Notes under the pieces: model-generated
What the model was told of the DNA's origin: nothing
Databases searched by the model: none
Seen by the model: the letters and a program-made list of their open reading frames with translations, nothing else
Translations under genes and position numbers: made by a program
Shown: positions 7,605 through 16,365 of the stretch, piece after piece
Layout: each line of letters starts with the position of its first letter
Position numbering within the stretch: the first letter of the stretch is position 1
DNA from: Bacillota bacterium
Lineage (GTDB): Bacteria; Bacillota; Clostridia; Lachnospirales; Cellulosilyticaceae
Direction: 5' to 3'
DNA length: 41,933 nucleotides
Assembly (NCBI GenBank): GCA_023410675.1
Contig: JAEYPM010000089.1
Span: forward strand, 1 to 41,933

Positions 7605-7944
7605 CTCTATAATCTCCTTTAACATATACGATATGTACTAAATATATAATTTGCATTTTAAATACTTTGATATACGCTATATTTCTACTAAGAGAAACAA
7701 CTATAAGTGGCAGAATGAGTTCAGTAGATTATGGGTTACACTATATATTTAAGATATGTTGGTTGACACATTTTAACACTTAAATAGCAATTATTCAATC
7801 CTATTTGCAAAATATAAATTCATTTTAACTAAATAAAATAGCGATGTATTTTGATAAGATTTGTTTAAAACATAAGACATGTGATATAATACAAAACGTG
7901 TGATATAATCCGCGAGGTATAATAATGAAAAAGGATGATAAATT
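7605..7944. other. 340-bp intergenic region between divergent exporter and ABC-F genes
   Basis: AT-rich and without a convincing ORF. Near its right end is a direct repeat TGTGATATAAT (7880-7890 and 7899-7909, 19 bp apart). A possible promoter for the ABC-F gene overlaps it: TTGTTT (7861-7866), 18-bp spacer, TATAAT (7885-7890). The second TATAAT (7904-7909) lacks a good -35. I saw no leader peptide or attenuator of the kind found before some antibiotic-resistance ABC-F genes. Confidence 0.4.
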
Positions 7945-9525
7945 ATGATTACAGTAACAAATGTTAGTCTTCAATATGGGGGAACAAAATTATTTAAAGA
8001 TGTTGATTTAAAATTTACTCAAGGCAACTGTTATGGTATTATTGGTGCTAATGGTGCAGGAAAATCTACTTTTCTAAAGATTCTTTCAGGTGAAATAGAA
8101 AGTACAACAGGGGAAGTAGCAATACCATCAAATATACGAATGTCAGTACTCAAACAAGATCACTATCAATATGATGATTATGAGGTACTTCAGACTGTGA
8201 TTATGGGAAACCAAAGATTGTATGAAATTATGCAGGAAAAAGATGCTCTTTATCAAAAGGAAGATTTTAGTGAAGAGGACGGAATAAGAGCATCCGAACT
8301 TGAAGGCGAATTTGCAGAGATGAATGGATGGGAAGCTGAATCAGAGGCTTCTCAAATATTACAAGGATTAGGGATTGGTACTGATCTTCATTATATGTTT
8401 ATGAGAGACTTAAAGGGATCAGAGAAAGTAAAAGTACTTCTAGCACAGGCATTGTTTGGACAACCTGGCATTTTGTTATTAGATGAGCCTACCAACCACT
8501 TAGATATTCAGTCAGTGAATTGGCTAGAAGATTTTCTCCTTGATTATTTAGGAACAGTCATAGTTGTTTCCCATGACAGACACTTTTTAAATACAGTATG
8601 TACGCATATTGTAGATATAGATTTTGGAAAAATAAAGATGTATGTAGGAAATTATGATTTTTGGTATGAATCAAGTCAGATGGTTCAACAGATGATGAAG
8701 CTTCAAAACAAGAAAAATGAGGAAAAAGTCAAAGAACTACAAGCTTTTATTGCTCGCTTTGCTGCGAATAAATCCAAATCTAAGCAGGCAACTTCTCGTA
8801 AAAAATTACTCGATAAAATTACGATTGAGGAAATGCCAGCTTCTTCAAGGAGATATCCTTTTGTGGGCTTTAAGCCAGATAGAGAGGTTGGCAATGACAT
8901 CTTGTTTGTTGAAGATTTAAGTAAAACTATAGAAGGGATTAAAGTACTTGATAAAGTCACCTTTCGTGTGAATAAAGATGATAAAATTGCTTTTATAGGG
9001 GAAAGTGAGCTAGCAATTACAACTTTATTTAAGATACTTATAGGAGAATTAGAACCAGATAGCGGAAGTGTTAAATGGGGTGTTACTACTTCTCAAAGCT
9101 ATTTCCCGAAAGATAATTCGGAATTTTTCAATGACTGTGATCTGGATTTAGTTAATTGGATGAGACAATTTTCTGAAGAAAAATCTGAAAGCTATTTAAG
9201 AGGATTTTTAGGACGTATGTTGTTCTCGGGTGACGATGCACTAAAACCAGCAAAGGTTTTATCAGGAGGCGAAAAGGTAAGATGCATGCTATCACGTATG
9301 ATGCTTTCAGGAGCCAATGTACTCATCTTAGATCAGCCAACAAATCATCTAGACTTAGAATCAATCACAGCACTGAACAATGGTTTAATAGACTTTAAAG
9401 GAAATGTTTTATTTACTTCTCATGATCATCAGTTTATTCAAACTGTTGCAAATAGGATAATAGAGATTAATGACGAGGGATTTGTAGACAGACTTATGAC
9501 ATATGATGAATATCTTGAACAGTAA
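7945..9525 (+). CDS. ABC-F ATPase, YkpA/YbiT-like, with one degenerate ATP site
   Basis: This 526-residue protein has tandem ATP-binding cassettes and no membrane segment, so it is an ABC-F translation factor acting on ribosomes. Cassette 1 has a good Walker A (GANGAGKS 34-41) and Walker B (LLLDEPTNHLD), but its signature is LKGSEK (156-161) where LSGGE is usual. Cassette 2 has a proper signature LSGGE (439-443) and LILDQPTNHLD. Its Walker A is GESELAIT (352-359), with the catalytic lysine replaced by I358. A basic charged linker (about 250-290, KNEEKVKELQAF and KSKSKQATSRKK) is the tRNA-contacting region of the family. The start has AAGGATG upstream. YkpA relatives I recall also have atypical signatures in cassette 1, but the missing lysine seems unusual. 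Confidence 0.9.
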   Translation: MITVTNVSLQYGGTKLFKDVDLKFTQGNCYGIIGANGAGKSTFLKILSGEIESTTGEVAIPSNIRMSVLKQDHYQYDDYEVLQTVIMGNQRLYEIMQEKDALYQKEDFSEEDGIRASELEGEFAEMNGWEAESEASQILQGLGIGTDLHYMFMRDLKGSEKVKVLLAQALFGQPGILLLDEPTNHLDIQSVNWLEDFLLDYLGTVIVVSHDRHFLNTVCTHIVDIDFGKIKMYVGNYDFWYESSQMVQQMMKLQNKKNEEKVKELQAFIARFAANKSKSKQATSRKKLLDKITIEEMPASSRRYPFVGFKPDREVGNDILFVEDLSKTIEGIKVLDKVTFRVNKDDKIAFIGESELAITTLFKILIGELEPDSGSVKWGVTTSQSYFPKDNSEFFNDCDLDLVNWMRQFSEEKSESYLRGFLGRMLFSGDDALKPAKVLSGGEKVRCMLSRMMLSGANVLILDQPTNHLDLESITALNNGLIDFKGNVLFTSHDHQFIQTVANRIIEINDEGFVDRLMTYDEYLEQ

Positions 9526-9597
9526 AATGCTAAATAGTATTTATGAATAAAAAGAGTATAAACATAAATAGATTGAGTTAATATATTATTAGTACAA

Positions 9598-9626
9598 TTG
9601 CCATTTAATAATATATATGGTATGGT
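9598..9626 (+). promoter_or_regulatory. Probable promoter of the DEAD-box helicase gene
   Basis: TTGCCA (9598-9603), a 17-bp spacer and TATGGT (9621-9626). Transcription would begin near 9633, just ahead of the hairpin at 9640-9681. Confidence 0.4.
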
Positions 9627-9639
9627 TAAGAGTGTTGCT

Positions 9640-9681
9640 GTGATTTTATATGATGCCTAAGATCATTTACTGTAAAATCAC
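9640..9681 (+). promoter_or_regulatory. Stem-loop in the leader of the DEAD-box helicase gene
   Basis: Outer arms GTGATTTTA (9640-9648) and TAAAATCAC (9673-9681) pair perfectly. Inner arms ATGAT (9650-9654) and ATCAT (9662-9666) close a 7-nt loop. No U-run follows, so it is not a terminator. It lies 25 bases before the ribosome binding site and would be the 5' structure of the mRNA if the promoter at 9598 is right. Confidence 0.45.
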
Positions 9682-9718
9682 GCACAAAAAAATTAAATAG
9701 ATTGTCGAGGTAATAATT

Positions 9719-11338
9719 ATAGAAAGTATATTATTTGAAAAGTTAGACTTATCTACAGAATTAAAAAGGGCTATTAGTGATATGGGTTTTGAAGAAACAA
9801 CGCCTATACAAGCTAAATCAATTCCTCTTATTTTAGAAGGAAAGGATATTACAGCACAAGCACCTACAGGTACAGGGAAAACATGTGCTTTTGGTGCTCC
9901 TATCATAGATCTTATTGACAATGAAAATAGTGATGTCCAAGCTATTATTCTTTGCCCAACGAGAGAACTTGTTATTCAAACATCAAAAGAGATTCAAGCA
10001 TTGTGTAAATATAAGTCATCAATTAGAGCACTCCCGATTTATGGTGGACAACAAATAGAAAGACAAATTATTTCACTAAAAAAAAGACCACAAATTATTA
10101 TTGGTACCCCTGGGCGAGTGATCGATCATTTAAGAAGAAGAACACTAAAGCTTGAAAATATAAAAATGATTATCCTAGATGAAGCGGACGAAATGCTTAA
10201 TATGGGATTTAGAGAAGATTTAGATATTATTTTACAAACTGTCCCTACAACAAAGCAGTTTATCTTGTTTTCTGCGACGCTTCCAAAAGCAATTCTTGAT
10301 ATAGCAAATAAATATCAAAATGATCCTGTGCGTATTAATGTCACCCATAAGGAGCTTACGGTTCCAACTGTTGAACAATTTTATATAGAAGTTACTGAAA
10401 ATAGTAAAGTAGAAGTTCTATCTCGTATCATTGATGCAAATAACTTTAAACTTTGTGTAATTTTTTGCAATACAAAAAAACGCGTAGATGACTTGTGTGA
10501 GAATTTGCTCTCAAGGGGATATAGCGTTGAAGCCCTTCATGGTGATATGAAACAGCTGCATAGAGATAGTGTCATGTCAAAATTCCGAAATGGAATGGTG
10601 GAAATTCTTGTTGCGACAGATGTAGCAGCAAGAGGAATAGATGTTGATGATGTTGAGGCAGTATTCAATTTTGATATCCCTAGTGATGAAGAGTATTATG
10701 TCCATAGAATAGGAAGAACTGGACGAGCAAATAGAAAGGGGACATCTTTTACACTTGCAGTAGGTAAAGAAATATACAAGTTAAAAGAAATCCAAAAATA
10801 CACTAAATCTAAGATTAAGCAAATGAAGCCCCCTTCAATAGAAGATATTAAAGATAACAAAATAAGTTCTATTTTACAGGAACTTAAAGATACAGTTAAT
10901 AAAGGAAATCTAGATAAATATATTCAGTATATAGAGAAAGTAACAGAAGAGCTCACTTCTATACAACAAGATCGTTACATTACGAGCTTAGATTTAGCAG
11001 CTGCATCATTAAAATTATCTCTAGACAAAATGTCTATGGGTGCTTCAAGTGATTATCAAATTGAGGAAATAAAAAATGCTAAGAATAAAACGGGTATAAG
11101 GTTTTTTATAAATGTGGGAAATAAAGATAGTATAAAAAAAGGAAGCCTTATTCAGCTTCTTAAGAAAAATACATCTTTACAAGATTCTCAAATTGATAAT
11201 ATAGATATACTTGATAAGTTTAGTTTTTTTGAAGTGCCTAAACAATATCAAGATGAAGTAATAACTGCTTTAAGTGGAAAAACGGTGAAGGGTAGAAAGA
11301 TTAATATCGAAATTGCAAGTAGAACGCGAAAAAAGTAA
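9719..11338 (+). CDS. DEAD-box RNA helicase with DbpA-type RNA-binding domain, non-AUG start
   Basis: This ATP-dependent RNA helicase is about 539 residues. With the chosen start the motifs are: Q motif GFEETTPIQ (23-31), motif I APTGTGKT (48-55), PTRELVIQ, GTPGRVIDHL, DEAD (154-157), SAT (185-187), ATDVAARGIDV and HRIGRTGRA (329-337). The last ~80 residues (RFFINVG, KKGSLIQLL and VKGRKINIEIA) form a DbpA/YxiN-type RNA-binding domain. In that family it targets 23S rRNA hairpin 92 during 50S assembly. The first ATG (9782) would remove FEKLDLSTELKRAISDM, which carries the upstream aromatic residue of the Q motif. The frame stays open back to TAG 9698-9700. GAGG (9707-9710) lies 5 bases before ATT 9716 and 8 before ATA 9719, so one of these is probably the start. 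A sequencing error or point mutation in an original ATG is the alternative. Confidence 0.88.
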   Translation: MESILFEKLDLSTELKRAISDMGFEETTPIQAKSIPLILEGKDITAQAPTGTGKTCAFGAPIIDLIDNENSDVQAIILCPTRELVIQTSKEIQALCKYKSSIRALPIYGGQQIERQIISLKKRPQIIIGTPGRVIDHLRRRTLKLENIKMIILDEADEMLNMGFREDLDIILQTVPTTKQFILFSATLPKAILDIANKYQNDPVRINVTHKELTVPTVEQFYIEVTENSKVEVLSRIIDANNFKLCVIFCNTKKRVDDLCENLLSRGYSVEALHGDMKQLHRDSVMSKFRNGMVEILVATDVAARGIDVDDVEAVFNFDIPSDEEYYVHRIGRTGRANRKGTSFTLAVGKEIYKLKEIQKYTKSKIKQMKPPSIEDIKDNKISSILQELKDTVNKGNLDKYIQYIEKVTEELTSIQQDRYITSLDLAAASLKLSLDKMSMGASSDYQIEEIKNAKNKTGIRFFINVGNKDSIKKGSLIQLLKKNTSLQDSQIDNIDILDKFSFFEVPKQYQDEVITALSGKTVKGRKINIEIASRTRKK

Positions 11339-11346
11339 ATGAGTAA

Positions 11347-11385
11347 AAAAGGGTGCTTTGTATAAAAAACGCCCTTTTATTTTTT
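11347..11385 (+). terminator. Intrinsic terminator after the helicase gene
   Basis: Arms AAAAGGGTG (11347-11355) and CGCCCTTTT (11370-11378) pair with one G-U. They are followed by a T-rich run to 11385. Confidence 0.8.
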
Positions 11386-11501
11386 ATAAACAGTCATGAA
11401 AAAAGTAGATAAAAGTAGTATAATAGACATATAACAAAAATCTAAATACCCTATTATAAAATCGGCAATGTGAATCAAATTACTCTTTGTATCAAGTAAA
11501 A

Positions 11502-11563
11502 ATGACTATAATTATAGATTTTTATACAATTTTTTTGCAATAAGTGATAATATGGTTTATATT
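11502..11563 (+). promoter_or_regulatory. Two tandem candidate promoters for the sensor operon
   Basis: Candidate 1 is ATGACT (11502-11507), 17 bp, TACAAT (11525-11530). Candidate 2 is TTGCAA (11535-11540), 17 bp, TATATT (11558-11563). Both point at the binding protein / kinase / regulator operon. I cannot tell which is used. Confidence 0.4.
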
Positions 11564-11610
11564 AGAGAAGTCATGTGGACTAATCATCTTCTACCAAGGG
11601 CGGGGAAAAT

Positions 11611-12930
11611 ATGAGAAAGAAATATGTAGTCTTACTTTCGGGTATGACACTATGTTTTATATTTTTATTTTCTTATTATTTGTCAGGAACCAAAAAAGAA
11701 ATTAAAATACATACAATTGGAGATTTAGAAAAAAAAGTAGCTATTTCATTTACAAGTAGCTGGGGAGCTTACGATTCAATGTCACAAAAGCTTAGGATCA
11801 TCTTACAAAATTTTTCTGATAAGTATCAGGATATTGAAGTTATTGATAAGTCTATCGCAGGAGAAGACTTTTTATTTAGTTTAAAAACTGATTTCGCATC
11901 AAGAAATGATCCAGATGTTTTTGGATTATGGCCAGGATCAGATTTTAACCTTTTAGTAAAGCAAGGCAAGGTAGCAGATCTAACACAAATATTAAAAGAA
12001 GATCCTGCTTGGTATAATTCTTTTAGGAAAGAAACATGGAATTATGTTACAGTCGATGGCAAAATCTATGGGGTCCCTTTTGAAATTATCTATGAAGGTC
12101 TGTTTATTAACGAAGATTTATTTAGAATGTATAATGTTAAAATTCCTGAAACCTTTGATGAATTAAAAGCTGCAGTAATGATATTTAAAGAAAATGGCAT
12201 CATTCCTATTGCATATAGTGCAACACCAGAAGGAAGCTATATTTATCAAAATATTGTCATGCAGCTAGGTGGAAAAGAGGACGTGGAAAATCCATTTACC
12301 AAAGAAGGAACTATAAAACCTTGTTATATACAAGGAATGTATTATATGAAAGAACTTTATGAACTTGGGGCTTTTCCAAATAATGCAAATTGGATAGATG
12401 ATAAAGCTAGAAATGATCTTTTTCTTAATAAGAAAGCAGCCATGATTGTACAAGGCTCATGGTTTATTGGAGAAAATGTACTGAATGCTGATGATATGAC
12501 AGTAGATATTATACCTTTCCCTAAGATAGAATCAGGGAAAGCAGACGAAAGTGCGATTATCTATGGCTGCGGTAATGGAATATTTCATATTAGTCAAAAA
12601 GCATGGGAAGAAAAGAAAACAAGAGAAGCTAGTATAGCCTTGCTCAAAGAATTAACTTCAGTAGAGTCAGCACAGATATTAAGTAGTGGAGCAGGCGTAA
12701 TAAGTAATATTTACCTACCAAATAATCATGAGAAAAAGGATAGAATGACACTCAAAGGTCAGAAACTAGTTAACGAATCAAAAGAACTTGTAGGCCCCGT
12801 AGATAGTTTTATTGATCGAAGTATATGGGAAGATATTATCGTTAAAGAATTTCCCAACATGCTTATGGGAAGGATTTCTCCAGAGAGTGTATTTTTGCAG
12901 GTAAATGAAAAAATGAAGTACAAAAAATAA
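11611..12930 (+). CDS. Membrane-anchored family-1 solute-binding protein, putative kinase-associated sensor
   Basis: This 439-residue protein has the fold of carbohydrate ABC-transporter binding proteins. A hydrophobic N-terminal segment (about 5-26) is followed by KKEIK. The only cysteine there, C15, lies inside the hydrophobic core and has no lipobox, so the protein is either released or held by its N-terminal helix. MalE-type landmarks include GLWPGSDFN, IYGVPFEIIYEGLFIN and MIVQGSWFIGENV. The gene is first in an operon with a YesM-type kinase (28-bp gap) and a YesN-type regulator. The downstream transporter has its own separate lipoprotein binding protein. By analogy with XylFII-LytS/YesN of clostridia, this protein may present the ligand to the kinase; that is inference. 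GGGCGGGG lies 5 bases before the ATG. Ligand unknown, probably an oligosaccharide. Confidence 0.85.
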   Translation: MRKKYVVLLSGMTLCFIFLFSYYLSGTKKEIKIHTIGDLEKKVAISFTSSWGAYDSMSQKLRIILQNFSDKYQDIEVIDKSIAGEDFLFSLKTDFASRNDPDVFGLWPGSDFNLLVKQGKVADLTQILKEDPAWYNSFRKETWNYVTVDGKIYGVPFEIIYEGLFINEDLFRMYNVKIPETFDELKAAVMIFKENGIIPIAYSATPEGSYIYQNIVMQLGGKEDVENPFTKEGTIKPCYIQGMYYMKELYELGAFPNNANWIDDKARNDLFLNKKAAMIVQGSWFIGENVLNADDMTVDIIPFPKIESGKADESAIIYGCGNGIFHISQKAWEEKKTREASIALLKELTSVESAQILSSGAGVISNIYLPNNHEKKDRMTLKGQKLVNESKELVGPVDSFIDRSIWEDIIVKEFPNMLMGRISPESVFLQVNEKMKYKK

Positions 12931-12958
12931 TAGGTGGAACAGGTAAGGAGATGGAAGC

Positions 12959-14734
12959 ATGAACTTTTTTTTGAGGCTATTTAGGTCCATATCTATTAAA
13001 CAAAAACTATTATTACTATTTTCTTTTCAAATCATTATTCCACTTATTTTTATGGGAACCATGCTCTATAGAAATACTGAAAGAATTATTCAAGATAAAT
13101 CAATTACCTACTCATTAGATATTCTTAAGATGATAGAACTTAGAATGAATGATTTTGCAAATAATATGGTCTCTGTATCTGAAGATTTACTCAATGATAC
13201 TGCAATTCATGAGACATTACAAATAAAAGAAGATCAGCCTCGAAATGACTATTATTATGCGATGAGAAATCGTATTACTAATAGCTTGAAAAGAATATGT
13301 TTATCAAAAAATGAAATTCAATCTATTGCAGTCATATCAAAATATGGTACTTATTATACCTATGATTTGAATAGTGGAAGGACCAATATAGAAGACATTA
13401 TACCTTATCAAGCTATGCTAAATAAGGCACGCGAGGCAGAAGGGTCACCCATTTGGTACTTAGATAAAGATGAGAAAGGAAATATTAAAAATATTTATTT
13501 TGCACGAACGGTAAACAATATTCATGATTTTCAAGAGATGGGGATGATTGTTATTCTCATCAAAAAAGAATTCTTAAAAACAGTGTATGTTGATTTGTCA
13601 ACTTCTTTTATGCAAAACATAGACATTTTATCTAAAGATAATGAGTGGATTATTGGAACAAATCCAAATTTCAAAAGACAATCAAGTAATGAAGTTGTGT
13701 ATTTGACTGATAAAAAGCGGGATTATCAGATTGATAAAGTTCATAACACCTTACTATCTTATATTAAAGTAGAAGCATGTGGCTGGAAAATAGTTACTGA
13801 AATTTCATTAGATGAATTAAATAGGGATCTCAATCAATTTAAAGTATGGTTTGTTATTATTGCACTATGTACAGTTCTTGTTCTTTCTATATTTAGTATT
13901 TTAGTGGCTATTGATATCATCGAACCCATTAATCGATTGGTTTCTGGAATTAAGAAAGTGCAAGAACAGAACATATATGAAGAAGTCGTTGTAGATAGAA
14001 AAGATGAATTAGGCTATTTAAGTAAGTGTTTTAATAAAATGTCACAGGATATAGATATTTTATTAAATAGAGTTTATAAAGAGCAATTAACAAGAAAAGA
14101 AGCAGAACTTAAAGCATTGCAAGCGCAAATAAATCCACATTTTCTTTTTAACACCTTAGAATCTATTAATTGGATGGCACAGCTAAACAATGTGCCTGAG
14201 ATTAGAGATATGGTTACATCTTTAGCTTCACTGATGGAAGCAAGTATTGGAAAGGGTAATCCTTTAGTTCCATTAACGCAGGAATTAAAATATGTTGAAA
14301 GCTATATTTTAATTATGAAAACACGTTATGGTGATCGCTTATTTTATGAAAGTGATATTGATAAAGAAGTTATTAAAAGTAAGGTGCCTAAATTGCTCTT
14401 GCAACCACTTATTGAAAATGCAATTTATCATGGAATTGATAAGAAAAGAAAGCAAGGTCAAATTAGATTAGATGTAAAGAAAGATGAAAAAAATGTACAT
14501 ATTGAGATCATGGACAATGGTAAGGGGATGACAGAAGAGGAAGTTATAGAGTTAAATCAAAGATTTAAAGATAACAATGATGAGTATTTACTTAAGAAAA
14601 ATAGAAGAGGTATAGGTCTTGAAAATGTTAATAGAAGAATTAAACTTTTCTTTGGAAATCAATATGGACTTTATATTGAGAGTAAATATGAACATTATAC
14701 AAAGATACATTTGATAATACCTATCAATGATTAA
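12959..14734 (+). CDS. YesM-type sensor histidine kinase
   Basis: This is a 591-residue membrane kinase. TM1 lies at about 17-37, an extracytoplasmic sensor region (Cache-like by position) at 38-295, and TM2 at about 297-319. A HAMP region follows (IIEPINRLVSGIKKV and DELGYLSKCFNKMSQD), then the His-kinase domain with H394 in QINPHFLFNTLES. The ATPase domain has LLQPLIENAIYHGI (N box), MDNGKGM and RGIGLENVNRR (G boxes). This is the LytS/YesM class, which pairs with AraC-type YesN regulators. AAGGAG lies 8 bases before the ATG at 12959; the ATG directly abutting AAGGAG is out of frame. The regulator gene follows 8 bp after the stop, so the two are translated together. Confidence 0.93.
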   Translation: MNFFLRLFRSISIKQKLLLLFSFQIIIPLIFMGTMLYRNTERIIQDKSITYSLDILKMIELRMNDFANNMVSVSEDLLNDTAIHETLQIKEDQPRNDYYYAMRNRITNSLKRICLSKNEIQSIAVISKYGTYYTYDLNSGRTNIEDIIPYQAMLNKAREAEGSPIWYLDKDEKGNIKNIYFARTVNNIHDFQEMGMIVILIKKEFLKTVYVDLSTSFMQNIDILSKDNEWIIGTNPNFKRQSSNEVVYLTDKKRDYQIDKVHNTLLSYIKVEACGWKIVTEISLDELNRDLNQFKVWFVIIALCTVLVLSIFSILVAIDIIEPINRLVSGIKKVQEQNIYEEVVVDRKDELGYLSKCFNKMSQDIDILLNRVYKEQLTRKEAELKALQAQINPHFLFNTLESINWMAQLNNVPEIRDMVTSLASLMEASIGKGNPLVPLTQELKYVESYILIMKTRYGDRLFYESDIDKEVIKSKVPKLLLQPLIENAIYHGIDKKRKQGQIRLDVKKDEKNVHIEIMDNGKGMTEEEVIELNQRFKDNNDEYLLKKNRRGIGLENVNRRIKLFFGNQYGLYIESKYEHYTKIHLIIPIND

Positions 14735-14742
14735 GGGAAGTG

Positions 14743-16365
14743 ATGAGATTGTTTAAAGTTCTTATAATAGACGATGAGCCGAATATTCGCAAAGGGTTAA
14801 TCAATATTATCAACTGGAAAAAATTTCAATGTGAGGTTTGTGGCGAGGCATGCGATGGCGTAGAAGGACTTGAAAAAATGAATAGTATTGAACCAGATAT
14901 TGTTTTTGTAGACGTTAATATGCCAGAAGTAGATGGACTTACATTTATTAAAGAAGGGAAAAAGATTAATTCAAAATGTAAGTTCATTATAATATCTGGC
15001 CATAGAGAATTTTCGTATATGCAAGAAGCTATTAAGATTGGTGCATTTGACTACATATTAAAACCGTCAAACATAGAAGAAATATGTGAAGTTGTTAAGC
15101 GGGCGGTTATTGAACTGAAATATCATAAAGAAAATTTGATGGAAATAGATAAACTTAAGAGAAGTTTTGAAGAGAGTATACCAATTTTAAAAGAAAAACT
15201 ACTTTATGATACAATCTTTCAAATTAATGTTAATGAAGATGATATTGAAGAAGCTCTTGCCCTTTATAAATTGCCCATTAAAGAATTTGTGATGATGGTA
15301 ATTGAAATTAATGATAACTCAGAGAAAAAAGAACCTTATCAAAAACAGCTTTATCAATTTGGTGTAATTAATACGGTGGAAGAAATGTTTGCAGAGGACT
15401 TTATGGTGGAAAAAATTGTCCTTAATAGCAAGCAAATTTCATTTATTATTCTACCAATTAATGAATCTGATTTTTCGGTAGACAGTATTTATAAAAAAGC
15501 AGATAGTGTATTACAACTTGTAGAAAGCTGTTTTAAGTTTACTGTAACCATATCTATTAGCACTAAAGGGGATGGAGTAAAAGATTTGCACCAAAAGATG
15601 CTAGAATGTAAGGATGGCTTATCCTATAGGTTCTATTTAGGGGATGGTTCAATTATTCTTTATAAAGACTTAGATAATTTTTATAAAGGAGAAGAAGATA
15701 CTACATTTGAGGGCTATGAGAAAGAACTACATGATGCAGTTAAGACGGGTAATAAAGAAAATGTAATACAGCTCTTACAGCAGATTAAGACAAGTATTTT
15801 AGACACACATATACAACCCCAAAGAATTAAGACATTTTATTGGAATATAATTAACCAAATAAATTCAATACAAGTTTCTATAAAGAATATTGACTCAAAA
15901 ACTAGAGAAGATGAGAAAGATATGTATAATTTATATAGGATGATTGATCATTCAAGTAACATAAATGAGTTACAAGAACTCTTAGAGGAAATAGCAAATA
16001 AGGTAGTAAATACAATCAACCAATATAATAAGAAAAATATAAACTTGACTTTAAAAAATGCAATACAGTATATTAATGAAAACTATAAGTGGTCCATTAC
16101 GCTCAATGAACTTGCTGAACATACGTATGTAAGCACTTACTATTTAAGTCGTATGTTTAAGAAAGAATTAGGGAAAAATTTTGTTGAGTATTTAAATGAA
16201 ATTAGAGTTGAAAAGGCAAAAGAACTATTAAAAGATCCAAAGTATAAGACTTATGAAGTAGCTGAGCTCGTAGGTATTCAAGATTCACATTACTTTTCAA
16301 AACTATTTAAAAAGTATACTAATCTTACACCAACTGAATATAGAGAGAAATATATAGATAAATAG
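14743..16365 (+). CDS. YesN-type response regulator with AraC DNA-binding domain
   Basis: About 540 residues. The receiver domain (about 4-120) has the acidic pair D10-D11 (LIIDDEP), phospho-acceptor D57 (IVFVDVNMPEVDG) and K107 (YILKPSN). A long middle region of about 300 residues, typical of YesN proteins, follows. The C-terminal AraC/XylS double helix-turn-helix (about 437-538) shows ITLNELAEHTYVSTYYLSRMFKK and YEVAELVGIQDSHYFSKLFKK. ATG 14743 is preferred over ATG 14740, which is too close to AAGGGA. A TTG at 14749 (reading MFKVLIIDDEP) is an equally credible start. The likely target is the transporter promoter in the following 306-bp gap. Confidence 0.92.
   Translation: MRLFKVLIIDDEPNIRKGLINIINWKKFQCEVCGEACDGVEGLEKMNSIEPDIVFVDVNMPEVDGLTFIKEGKKINSKCKFIIISGHREFSYMQEAIKIGAFDYILKPSNIEEICEVVKRAVIELKYHKENLMEIDKLKRSFEESIPILKEKLLYDTIFQINVNEDDIEEALALYKLPIKEFVMMVIEINDNSEKKEPYQKQLYQFGVINTVEEMFAEDFMVEKIVLNSKQISFIILPINESDFSVDSIYKKADSVLQLVESCFKFTVTISISTKGDGVKDLHQKMLECKDGLSYRFYLGDGSIILYKDLDNFYKGEEDTTFEGYEKELHDAVKTGNKENVIQLLQQIKTSILDTHIQPQRIKTFYWNIINQINSIQVSIKNIDSKTREDEKDMYNLYRMIDHSSNINELQELLEEIANKVVNTINQYNKKNINLTLKNAIQYINENYKWSITLNELAEHTYVSTYYLSRMFKKELGKNFVEYLNEIRVEKAKELLKDPKYKTYEVAELVGIQDSHYFSKLFKKYTNLTPTEYREKYIDK

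Noticed and set aside
7880..7909. Direct repeat TGTGATATAAT as a seed of a repeat array
   Set aside because: There are only two copies and they coincide with -10-like sequences. There is no array structure.
9782..11338. Helicase gene starting at ATG 9782
   Set aside because: Homology clearly continues upstream, and the ribosome binding site there is 11 bases away and weak. The start at 9716/9719 has a better-placed GAGG.
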